From contig DATNEY010000003.1 in assembly GCA_035606665.1 (NCBI GenBank), positions 62,001 to 126,000 of the forward strand: a stretch of DNA of 64,000 nt. The letters are read 5' to 3'. The stretch is from DASUGC01 sp035606665 (lineage in GTDB: Bacteria; Acidobacteriota; Vicinamibacteria; Vicinamibacterales; SCN-69-37). Below are positions 57,604 through 64,000 of this stretch, in pieces. Within the stretch, counting starts at the first letter, position 1. The number at the start of each line of letters is the position of its first letter. The position numbers were made by a program, and so were the translations under genes. Below the pieces are notes generated by a model. The model made no database searches. It was given only the letters and a program-made list of their open reading frames with translations, and was not told where the DNA came from.

Positions 57604-59235
57604 ATGAGAACTCTGAGACTTGCCGCTATCGGAACGATGCTCGCGGGCGCCGCGCTGCTTGCGCAGGGCCGAGGCGGTGGCGCGGGCGCGCAGACGCCGC
57701 CCATCACGCTACCGCCCGACACAGACCGCATTACCGCGCTCAAGACGGAAGCGGCGGCCGACGTCGAGAAGCTCAAGGACTTCTCGCAGCAGATGGTCGA
57801 TCAGCTCTTCAGCTACGGCGAGCTGGGCTTCCAGGAGTTCGAGACGTCGAAGTACCTCGTCACGGTGCTCAGGCAGAACGGCTTCAAGGTCGAAGAGGGC
57901 GTCGCCGGCATTCCGACGTCCTTCATCGCGACGTGGGGCAACGGTAAGCCGGTCATCGCGATGGGATCGGACATCGACGGCATTCCGCAGTCGTCGCAGA
58001 CACCGGGCGTCGCGTACCGCAAGCCGATGATTGAAGGCGCGCCCGGCCATGGCGAAGGCCACAACTCGGGCCAGGCGGTGAACATCACCGCCGCGATCGT
58101 GCTCAAGAAGATCATGGAGCGCGAGAAGATTCCCGGCACCATCCGCATCTGGCCGGGCGTCGCCGAGGAACTCGTCGGCACCAAGGCGTATTACATCCGC
58201 GACGGCCTCTTCAAGGACGTCGACGTCGCCCTGTTCACGCACGTCAGCACGAATCTCGGGGTGAGCTGGGGCGACGGGGGCGGTACCGGGCTCGTATCCG
58301 TCCAGTACAGCTTCAAGGGCGAGAGTGCGCACGCCGCCGGCGCCCCATGGCGCGGCCGAAGCGCGCTCGACGCGGTCGAGTTGATGAACGTCGGCTGGAA
58401 CTATCGTCGCGAGCATCTGCCGCTCTCACAGCGCTCGCACTACGTCATCAAGGACGGTGGCGATCAGCCGAACGTGGTGCCGCCGACAGCGTCGGTCTGG
58501 TACTACTTCAGGCAGATCACGTTCCCGCTCATCAAGGAAATGTGGGCCACCGGCGACAAGGTTGCCGCGGGCGCAGCGATGATGACGGACACGACGTTGC
58601 TGCCGACGCGAGTCCTGGGCTCGGCCTGGCCCCAGCACTTCAACCGGGCGATTGCGCAGGTGACGCAGGCCAACATCGAGAAGGTCGGCATGCCGACGTG
58701 GTCCGAGGCGGATCTCGCCTTCGCAAAGGCCGTGCAGAAGGAACTCGGCGTCAACGAGCAGGGCCTGACGGCGCGCACCGGGCAGCTCGGCGGTCCGACG
58801 GACCAGGCGACGAACACTGGCGGCGGCTCCGACGACATTGGTGATATTTCCTGGAACGTTCCGACGGTGACGCTGCGATATCCGTCGAACATCCCTGGTC
58901 TGCCCGGCCACAATTGGGCAAACGCCATGTCGATGGCGACGCCGATCGCACACAAGGGCGTGACTGCCGGTGCGAAGGTCCAGGCCATGACCCTGGTCGA
59001 GCTGCTCACGAAACCCGAGGTCATCACCGCGGCGTGGGACTACTTCAAGAACGTCCAGACGAGGACGCAGAAGTACGAGCCGCTGATCCGTCCGCAGGAC
59101 AAGCCGGCGATCGAGCTCAATCGCGACATCATGGCCAGATACCGCGAGCAGATGCGGCCGCTGTACTACGATCCCACGAAGTACAAGACGTACCTCGAGC
59201 AGTTGGGGATCAAGTACCCGGAAATCAAGAAATAG
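57604..59235 (+). CDS. Exported M20-family (AbgB-like) amidohydrolase/peptidase
   Basis: 543 aa, ATG with GGAG 6 nt upstream. Signal peptide MRTLRLAAIGTMLAGAALLA. Di-metal motifs: GSDIDGIPQ, GEGHNSGQAVN, WPGVAEELVGT (general base Glu) and FTHVSTN, with a dimerisation insert (GESAHAAGAPWRGRSALDA). Hydrolyses aminoacyl or p-aminobenzoyl-glutamate-like amides. Its last codon abuts the start of the next gene. Confidence 0.88.
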   Translation: MRTLRLAAIGTMLAGAALLAQGRGGGAGAQTPPITLPPDTDRITALKTEAAADVEKLKDFSQQMVDQLFSYGELGFQEFETSKYLVTVLRQNGFKVEEGVAGIPTSFIATWGNGKPVIAMGSDIDGIPQSSQTPGVAYRKPMIEGAPGHGEGHNSGQAVNITAAIVLKKIMEREKIPGTIRIWPGVAEELVGTKAYYIRDGLFKDVDVALFTHVSTNLGVSWGDGGGTGLVSVQYSFKGESAHAAGAPWRGRSALDAVELMNVGWNYRREHLPLSQRSHYVIKDGGDQPNVVPPTASVWYYFRQITFPLIKEMWATGDKVAAGAAMMTDTTLLPTRVLGSAWPQHFNRAIAQVTQANIEKVGMPTWSEADLAFAKAVQKELGVNEQGLTARTGQLGGPTDQATNTGGGSDDIGDISWNVPTVTLRYPSNIPGLPGHNWANAMSMATPIAHKGVTAGAKVQAMTLVELLTKPEVITAAWDYFKNVQTRTQKYEPLIRPQDKPAIELNRDIMARYREQMRPLYYDPTKYKTYLEQLGIKYPEIKK

Positions 59236-59754
59236 ATGTTGCGTCCGTACAAGGGCCGGTTGCCGGTCATCGATCCCTCTGCCTATGTCGATGCGTCGGC
59301 GCAGGTAATCGGCGACGTCGAGATCGGGCCCGACAGCAGCGTCTGGATGAACGTTGTCTGCCGGGGCGACGTGAACCACATCCGCATCGGCCGCCGCAGC
59401 AACGTGCAAGACGGTACCGTCGTGCATGTGATGCACGACACCCACCCGACGGTGATCGGAAACGACGTCACTATCGGCCATGGCGCGATCGTGCACGGCT
59501 GCACGATCGAGGATCGCGTGCTCATCGGCATGGGCGCCATCGTGCTCAACGGCGCGAGAGTCGGTTCGGACTCGATCGTGGCGGCCGGCTCGCTCGTACC
59601 GGAGGGCGCGGTGATCCCGCCGAGATCGCTGGCGATGGGCAGTCCCGCGAAGGTGCGGCGGCCGCTGTCGGACGAGGAAGTGGCGTCGATTCTCGAGTAC
59701 TCGGCGAACTACGTGAGATACCGGTTGAACTACATGGTGGCTGATGGGGAGTAG
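59236..59754 (+). CDS. Gamma-class carbonic anhydrase-like hexapeptide protein
   Basis: 172 aa, left-handed beta-helix: repeated [LIV]G-x4 strands (VIGDVEIGPDSSVWMNVV, VLIGMGAIVLNGARVG). The zinc histidines are in VVHVMHDTH and GHGAIVHGC, and the C-terminal helix packs after SPAKVRR. Equilibrates CO2 and bicarbonate or acts as a structural paralogue (YrdA-like). The ATG follows the M20 stop directly, so the two are coupled. Confidence 0.9.
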   Translation: MLRPYKGRLPVIDPSAYVDASAQVIGDVEIGPDSSVWMNVVCRGDVNHIRIGRRSNVQDGTVVHVMHDTHPTVIGNDVTIGHGAIVHGCTIEDRVLIGMGAIVLNGARVGSDSIVAAGSLVPEGAVIPPRSLAMGSPAKVRRPLSDEEVASILEYSANYVRYRLNYMVADGE

Positions 59755-59847
59755 TGAGCGAAGCGAACCTGAGCGAACGGAGCGGGGCTATGGGGTCCCC
59801 GCGAGAGAGCTCGTAGGGGAGGTGCGGCAGGGGCGAAGCCCCTCCGC
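59755..59847 (+). repeat. Interspersed hairpin element, copy D (upstream of hisS)
   Basis: About 93 bp: GAGCGAAGCGAAC words, GGGGTCCCCGCGAG, then AGGGGC-GAA-GCCCCT (59829-59843). The hairpin ends 10 nt before the hisS ATG, in the place where a ribosome site would be. Same orientation as the other three copies. Confidence 0.82.
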
Positions 59848-59853
59848 CTGGAA

Positions 59854-61116
59854 ATGATTGCTGCGATTCGTGGAACGCACGACATCCTGCCTGGGCAGGT
59901 GGAGCGATGGCAACTCGTCGAGCGGGTAGCGGCCGAGCTCTGCGCGCGCTACGGCTACGTCGAAGTCCGCACGCCGGTCATCGAGCGCGAGGAATTGTTC
60001 TCCAAGGGCACGGGCGAAACCACGGACATCGTGCAGAAGGAGATGTACAGCTTCACGGACAAGGGCGGCGATCGCATCACGCTCCGGCCGGAAGCGACGC
60101 CGAGCATGGTGCGCGCATATGTCGAGCACAGTCTCGAGCACGCGTTGCCGTCGACGAAGCTCTACTCGATGGGCCCGATGTTCCGGTACGAGCGGCCACA
60201 GAAGGGACGCTACCGGCAGTTTCATCAGCTCGATGTCGAGGTGTTCGGCTTGAACGACCCGGCGGTGGACGCCGAGGTGATCGATCTGGCCTGGAGCCTG
60301 ATCGAGGCGCTGCAGATTCTACAGGCGGAGCTCGTCATCAATTCAGTGGGATGCGCAGAGTGCCGGCCGAAGTTTCAGGAAGCCCTGCTTGCGGCGCTCG
60401 GCGACGATCTGCCGAAGCTCTGCGGCGATTGCCAGCGCAGGGCGAAGACGAATCCGCTGCGCATCTACGACTGTAAGGTGCCGGCGGACCAGCCCATCAT
60501 CGATCGGCTGCCGCACTCCGTGGACTACCTGTGTGAGGCATGCGCGACGCACTTCGCCGCGGTAAAGGGGCACCTCGACGGCTGGCAGATTCCGTGGCGC
60601 GTCTCCCATCGTCTCGTGCGCGGCCTCGATTACTACACGCGGACGACATTCGAGATTCTGGGGCAGACGCTTGGAGCGCAGAACGCGCTGCTCGGCGGTG
60701 GCCGCTACGACGGCCTCGTGAAGTCGCTCGGCGGACCGGACCGGACGGGGATTGGCTTCGCCGCCGGCCTGGAGCGTCTCGTCCTCGCGCTGCCGGAGGG
60801 CGCGGGGGCCGAGCCACCGCCGCGCGCATTCGTCGCGGCGATTGGAGACGATGGGAGGGCGGAAGCGTTGAAGATCCTGCGCGAGCTGCGGCGTGCCGGC
60901 GTCTCGACGCAAATGGAGCTCGAAGCGCGCAGCATCAAAGCCCAGATGAAGCGCGCTGACCGGCTGGCCGCGCGCGTCACGATCATCGTTGGTGGCGACG
61001 AGCTGGCCCGCGGCGAAATCACGCTGCGTGACATGCGCGCGAGCGAACAGCGTGCCGTTTCGCGCGCGTCGGTCGTCGACGCGGTGCGCGAGCTCTTGAC
61101 GCGCTCGGCGGGCTAA
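59854..61116 (+). CDS. hisS: Histidyl-tRNA synthetase
   Basis: 420 aa, class II synthetase. Motif 1 region IRGTHDILP, motif 2 FRYERPQKGRYRQFHQLD, the HisA motif RGLDYYTRTTFEI and motif 3 GIGFAAGLERL; C-terminal anticodon domain. Typical length. Start ATG directly after hairpin copy D. The last two codons and TAA lie inside a REP-like palindrome (61106-61125). Confidence 0.96.
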   Translation: MIAAIRGTHDILPGQVERWQLVERVAAELCARYGYVEVRTPVIEREELFSKGTGETTDIVQKEMYSFTDKGGDRITLRPEATPSMVRAYVEHSLEHALPSTKLYSMGPMFRYERPQKGRYRQFHQLDVEVFGLNDPAVDAEVIDLAWSLIEALQILQAELVINSVGCAECRPKFQEALLAALGDDLPKLCGDCQRRAKTNPLRIYDCKVPADQPIIDRLPHSVDYLCEACATHFAAVKGHLDGWQIPWRVSHRLVRGLDYYTRTTFEILGQTLGAQNALLGGGRYDGLVKSLGGPDRTGIGFAAGLERLVLALPEGAGAEPPPRAFVAAIGDDGRAEALKILRELRRAGVSTQMELEARSIKAQMKRADRLAARVTIIVGGDELARGEITLRDMRASEQRAVSRASVVDAVRELLTRSAG

Positions 61117-61184
61117 AGCCCGCCGACTACGGCAGATTGGCCGGCTACGGCGGACAGGTGTCGTCGGCGGGCTTTAGCCCGCCG
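61106..61184. repeat. Pair of REP-like palindromes between hisS and aspS
   Basis: CGGCGGGCT-AA-AGCCCGCCG (61106-61125) and CGGCGGGCT-TT-AGCCCGCCG (61165-61184) flank a 39-bp spacer. The first supplies the hisS stop codon (GGC TAA). Similar to the palindrome at 2691. Confidence 0.85.
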
Positions 61185-61196
61185 AATGAGGGAGTA

Positions 61197-62954
61197 ATGT
61201 CGGAGTCTTCATATCGAACACATACGTGCGGCGAGCTGCGGCCGTCCCATGCCGGCGCCGAGGTCGTTCTGCTGGGCTGGGTGCATCGCGTTCGGGACCT
61301 CGGCGGAGTGCTGTTTTTTGACGTGCGCGATCGTTACGGCCTGACGCAGGCCGTCATCCCCGAGCGGAACAATCCGAAGTTCACCTGGGAGAAGTTGCGT
61401 CCGGAGTTCGTGGTCAGGGTTGTCGGCAGGGTCGCCCGCCGCGACGCCGGGGCAGTCAATCCCAACCTCGCGACCGGTGAGGTGGAAGTGGTTGTCAGCG
61501 AATTCGACATCCTGAACGAGGCGAAGACGCCGCCCTTTGCCATCAATGAGGACGCGACCGTCTCTGAAGAGACCCGGCTCCGGTACCGCTACCTGGACCT
61601 GCGCCGGCCCTCGTTGCAGCAGAACCTGGTGCTGCGCCACAAAGTGGCCATTGCCGCGCGCGCCTATTTCGACAGTCAGGGCTTCCTGGAGATCGAGACG
61701 CCGATCCTCACGCGATCGACGCCTGAAGGCGCGCGTGACTATCTCGTGCCGAGTCGCGTGCATCCCGGTGAGTTCTTCGCGCTCCCGCAGTCGCCTCAGA
61801 TCTTCAAGCAGATCCTGATGATCGCGGGGATGGACCGCTACTTCCAGATCTGCAAGTGCTTTCGCGACGAGGATTTGCGCGCGGATCGCCAGCCCGAGTT
61901 CACGCAGATCGACGTCGAGATGTCGTTCGCGACAGAAGAACTCGTCTACGGAGTCGTCGAGGGGGCGATCAAGGCCATGTTCGCGGCAGCGGGCCACGAC
62001 GTGTCCGCGCCGTTCCCGCGGATGTCGTACGACGACGCGATGCTACGGTTTGGATCGGACAAGCCGGATCTGCGTCCAGGCATGGAGATCGCCGATCTGC
62101 TGCCGCTCTTTGCAGGCGATTTGCCGGACTTCGTCAAGGAGATCCCGGAAGCCGAGCGCGCGATCCGGGGGTTCGTGGTGAAGGGCGCGGGCGCGTATTC
62201 GCGGAAGCAACTCGACGACCTCGTCGCGACTGGAACGCAGCTCGGCGGCCGCATCGCCTGGGCGCGCATCGGCGATGCGGGCGTGACGAGCTCGGGCCTG
62301 AAGATCTTCGGCGCCGAACGGCTGCAGCAGGCGATCTCGCTCGCAGGCGGCGCAGCAGGGGACCTGCTGCTCTTCATGGCCGGCCAAGTCAAGCCGGTCG
62401 CCGACGTGCTGGGAAGGCTGCGGCTGCACGTCGCGAAGGCGGCGGGAGTGCTCCGCGCAACGGACTTCCGGTTCTGCTGGGTCACCGAGTTCCCGCTTCT
62501 GGACTGGAATCCTGACGAGAAGCGCTGGGACTCGATGCACCATCCGTTCACGTCGCCGCGGCCGCAGGACGTGGAGTTGCTCGACGCTGAGCCAGGCCGT
62601 GCGCGCGCACGCGCTTACGACCTGGCCCTGAACGGGTCCGAGATCGCCGGCGGCAGCATCCGCATCCATCGGGCGGAGGTTCAACGGCGAGTCTTCAACC
62701 TGCTCGGTATTACGGACGAGGACGCGCGCGCGCGTTTCGGTTTCTTCCTCGACGCGCTCGAGTTCGGGACACCGCCGCACGGTGGCATCGCGTTCGGTCT
62801 CGATCGCATCGTCGCGCTGATGGCTGGGGAGGCGTCAATCCGCGAGGTCATCGCGTTCCCGAAGACCGCGCAGGCCGTCGACCTCATGTCGGGCGCACCA
62901 TCAGACGTGGACGCCAAGCAGTTACGTGAGCTGAAGATCGATGTGCGGCGGTAG
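61197..62954 (+). CDS. aspS: Aspartyl-tRNA synthetase (bacterial type)
   Basis: 585 aa from the ATG at 61197, behind GAGGGAG. OB-fold anticodon domain (VVLLGWVHRVRDLGGVLFFDVRDRYG), class II motif 2 (FRDEDLRADRQPEFTQID), the GAD insertion (about 280-420, typical of bacterial enzymes) and motif 3 (GIAFGLDRIVAL). Whether it also charges tRNA-Asn cannot be told from sequence alone. Probably co-transcribed with hisS. Confidence 0.96.
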   Translation: MSESSYRTHTCGELRPSHAGAEVVLLGWVHRVRDLGGVLFFDVRDRYGLTQAVIPERNNPKFTWEKLRPEFVVRVVGRVARRDAGAVNPNLATGEVEVVVSEFDILNEAKTPPFAINEDATVSEETRLRYRYLDLRRPSLQQNLVLRHKVAIAARAYFDSQGFLEIETPILTRSTPEGARDYLVPSRVHPGEFFALPQSPQIFKQILMIAGMDRYFQICKCFRDEDLRADRQPEFTQIDVEMSFATEELVYGVVEGAIKAMFAAAGHDVSAPFPRMSYDDAMLRFGSDKPDLRPGMEIADLLPLFAGDLPDFVKEIPEAERAIRGFVVKGAGAYSRKQLDDLVATGTQLGGRIAWARIGDAGVTSSGLKIFGAERLQQAISLAGGAAGDLLLFMAGQVKPVADVLGRLRLHVAKAAGVLRATDFRFCWVTEFPLLDWNPDEKRWDSMHHPFTSPRPQDVELLDAEPGRARARAYDLALNGSEIAGGSIRIHRAEVQRRVFNLLGITDEDARARFGFFLDALEFGTPPHGGIAFGLDRIVALMAGEASIREVIAFPKTAQAVDLMSGAPSDVDAKQLRELKIDVRR

Positions 62955-62961
62955 ACCAAGT

Positions 62962-63013
62962 GTAGGCCGGGGCTTCAGCCCGGCTGCTCGGCGGCCCTGA
63001 AGGGCCGCCCTAC
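62962..63013. repeat. Compound REP-like element upstream of the ROK gene
   Basis: GTAGG...CCTAC outer ends enclose a GCCGGGGCT-TC-AGCCCGGC stem (one-base bulge) and the perfect GGCGGCCCT-GA-AGGGCCGCC stem (62990-63009). It ends 7 nt before the ATG at 63021, so it may hide or replace the ribosome site. Confidence 0.75.
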
Positions 63014-63020
63014 GTAGATC

Positions 63021-63938
63021 ATGCGCTTGGGTATCGATCTCGGCGGGACCAAAACAGCCGCGATTGTGCTTGCCGACGATGGTCGCACGGTGTGGGAATC
63101 GAGACGGCCAACGCCACGCGACGACTACAGCGGCACTATCGAGGCGATCGCCGAACTCGTTGCCGAAGGCGAACGGGCCGGCGGCACCGCATGCACCGTC
63201 GGGATCGGCATGCCCGGCGCGATTTCACCGGCAACCGGCCGAGTCAAGAACGCGAACTCGACCTGGCTGAACGGCCAGCCCCTCAAACACGATTTGGAGC
63301 GGCGGCTCGCGCGCGAAGTGCGCCTGCAGAACGACGCGAATTGCCTCGCGGTCTCCGAGGCCACCGATGGCGCGGCCGCGGGCGCCGAAGTCGTCTTTGC
63401 CGTCATTCTCGGCACCGGCTGCGGTGGCGGCGTCGCCGTTCGCGGCCGGGTTTTGACAGGCGCCAACGCGATTTCGGGTGAGTGGGGCCACAACCCGCTG
63501 CCTGCACCGGAAGACGATGAGCGGCCCGGGCCGGAGTGTTACTGCGGGCGCCGCGGGTGCATCGAGACATTCCTGTCTGGACCCGGGCTCTCGCATTCGT
63601 TTCGCGGCCAGAGCGGCCGTGAGGCACGCGGCGAAGAAGTCGCGGCCCTGGCCGTATCGGGTGACGCCGCCGCGCGCGCGGTGCTCGATCGATGGACGGT
63701 CCGCCTCGCTCGCGCGCTGGCCGGCGTCATCAACATTCTTGACCCGAACGTGATCGTCGTAGGCGGAGGGTTGTCGCGGCTCCAGCACATCTACAAAGAC
63801 GTGCCAGCGAGGTGGAATCAGTGGATTTTCTCGGACGCCGTGACGACCCGGCTGGTCCCCGCGAAGTACGGTGATGCCAGCGGAGTGCGAGGCGCCGCAT
63901 GGCTCTGGCCTGCGGCAAGTTCGAAGTTCGAAGTGTGA
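63021..63938 (+). CDS. ROK-family sugar kinase (fructokinase/glucokinase-like)
   Basis: 305 aa. ATP motif GIDLGGTKTAA, catalytic LQNDANCLAVSEATDG (Asp), GTGCGGGVAV, the zinc motif CYCGRRGCIETFLSG, and NVIVVGGGLS near the end. Phosphorylates a hexose. Followed by the word array that encodes its last residues (SSKFEV). Preceded by a compound REP-like element. Confidence 0.9.
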   Translation: MRLGIDLGGTKTAAIVLADDGRTVWESRRPTPRDDYSGTIEAIAELVAEGERAGGTACTVGIGMPGAISPATGRVKNANSTWLNGQPLKHDLERRLAREVRLQNDANCLAVSEATDGAAAGAEVVFAVILGTGCGGGVAVRGRVLTGANAISGEWGHNPLPAPEDDERPGPECYCGRRGCIETFLSGPGLSHSFRGQSGREARGEEVAALAVSGDAAARAVLDRWTVRLARALAGVINILDPNVIVVGGGLSRLQHIYKDVPARWNQWIFSDAVTTRLVPAKYGDASGVRGAAWLWPAASSKFEV

Positions 63939-63982
63939 AGTTCGAGCGGCTTCGAACTTTGAACTTCGAATTTCGAACTTTC
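63917..63982. repeat. Locus-specific inverted word array (GAAGTTCGAA)
   Basis: Left arm AAGTTCGAAGTTCGAAGTGT continues to about 63946, and the right arm (CTTCGAACTTTGAACTTCGA onward, 63950-63980) is its imperfect complement. The last codons of the ROK kinase lie in the left arm. After it the sequence becomes AT-richer (TCGTTATGCTAC), possibly a promoter for a gene beyond the window. Confidence 0.8.
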
Positions 63983-64000
63983 GTTATGCTACTCTCGCTG

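Noticed and set aside
1..64000. tRNA, rRNA or CRISPR array
   Set aside because: No cloverleaf with a GTTCRANNC arm outside coding genes and no regularly spaced direct repeats; the word arrays have no spacers.

Overview
This is a GC-rich, gene-dense bacterial chromosome segment with no tRNA, rRNA, CRISPR array or prophage that I can see. The gene content points to Acidobacteriota, most likely a Vicinamibacteria-like lineage. It has two VWFA-related secreted proteins, an Oar-type TonB-dependent receptor with an N-terminal carboxypeptidase-regulatory domain, two TPR proteins fused to polytopic membrane glycosyltransferase-like domains, and a Tes-like radical SAM enzyme that fits a phylum known for membrane-spanning lipids. 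The taxonomic call is inference from gene content.

Layout. 1-6730: a truncated beta-helix protein, a lipoprotein amidase, an amidohydrolase-VWFA pair and a YqiA-like esterase. 6884-12184: a nucleotide-sugar dehydrogenase, a large membrane protein and the methionine-sulfoxide repair pair msrP-msrQ. 12211-18461: a possible 32-residue membrane peptide, the Tes/MSS-like radical SAM enzyme, and two overlapping genes of unknown function, the first with a cysteine-rich linker. 18549-25587: a flavin-type PPOX protein, a secreted esterase, and a minus-strand run of membrane glycosyltransferase/TPR, cytochrome c/copper-monooxygenase-like/TPR and retropepsin-like/TPR proteins. 25796-34742: the TonB receptor with a clear terminator, a TMTC-like protein, a VWFA protein and a sulfatase-fold/TPR protein. 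34761-42829: a tightly coupled five-gene operon of two alkaline-phosphatase-superfamily proteins, a YidC/EMC3-like membrane protein and two carboxypeptidase-regulatory-domain proteins. 42902-49809: a tandem universal stress protein, then a minus-strand desaturase-TPR-histidine kinase-response regulator run, and a sigma-70-family factor behind a candidate sigma-54 promoter. 49863-57454: a GMC oxidoreductase-Gfo/Idh-duplicated membrane protein-VTT operon, a serine hydrolase, and moaA with an MFS exporter. 57604-63938: an M20 peptidase, a gamma-carbonic anhydrase, hisS, aspS and a ROK kinase.

Four non-coding themes cut across the window. (1) A ~100-bp GC-rich hairpin element occurs four times in one orientation. 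Three copies sit just upstream of start codons and one is inserted in frame inside a membrane protein gene. (2) Five gene borders carry locus-specific inverted arrays of short words, and several of these supply the last codons and stop of the flanking gene. (3) Short REP-like palindromes occur at other borders, one of which contains the hisS stop codon. (4) Many genes have a TANNNT-like hexamer placed so that transcription would start at or within a few bases of the start codon, which suggests widespread leaderless or very-short-leader mRNAs.
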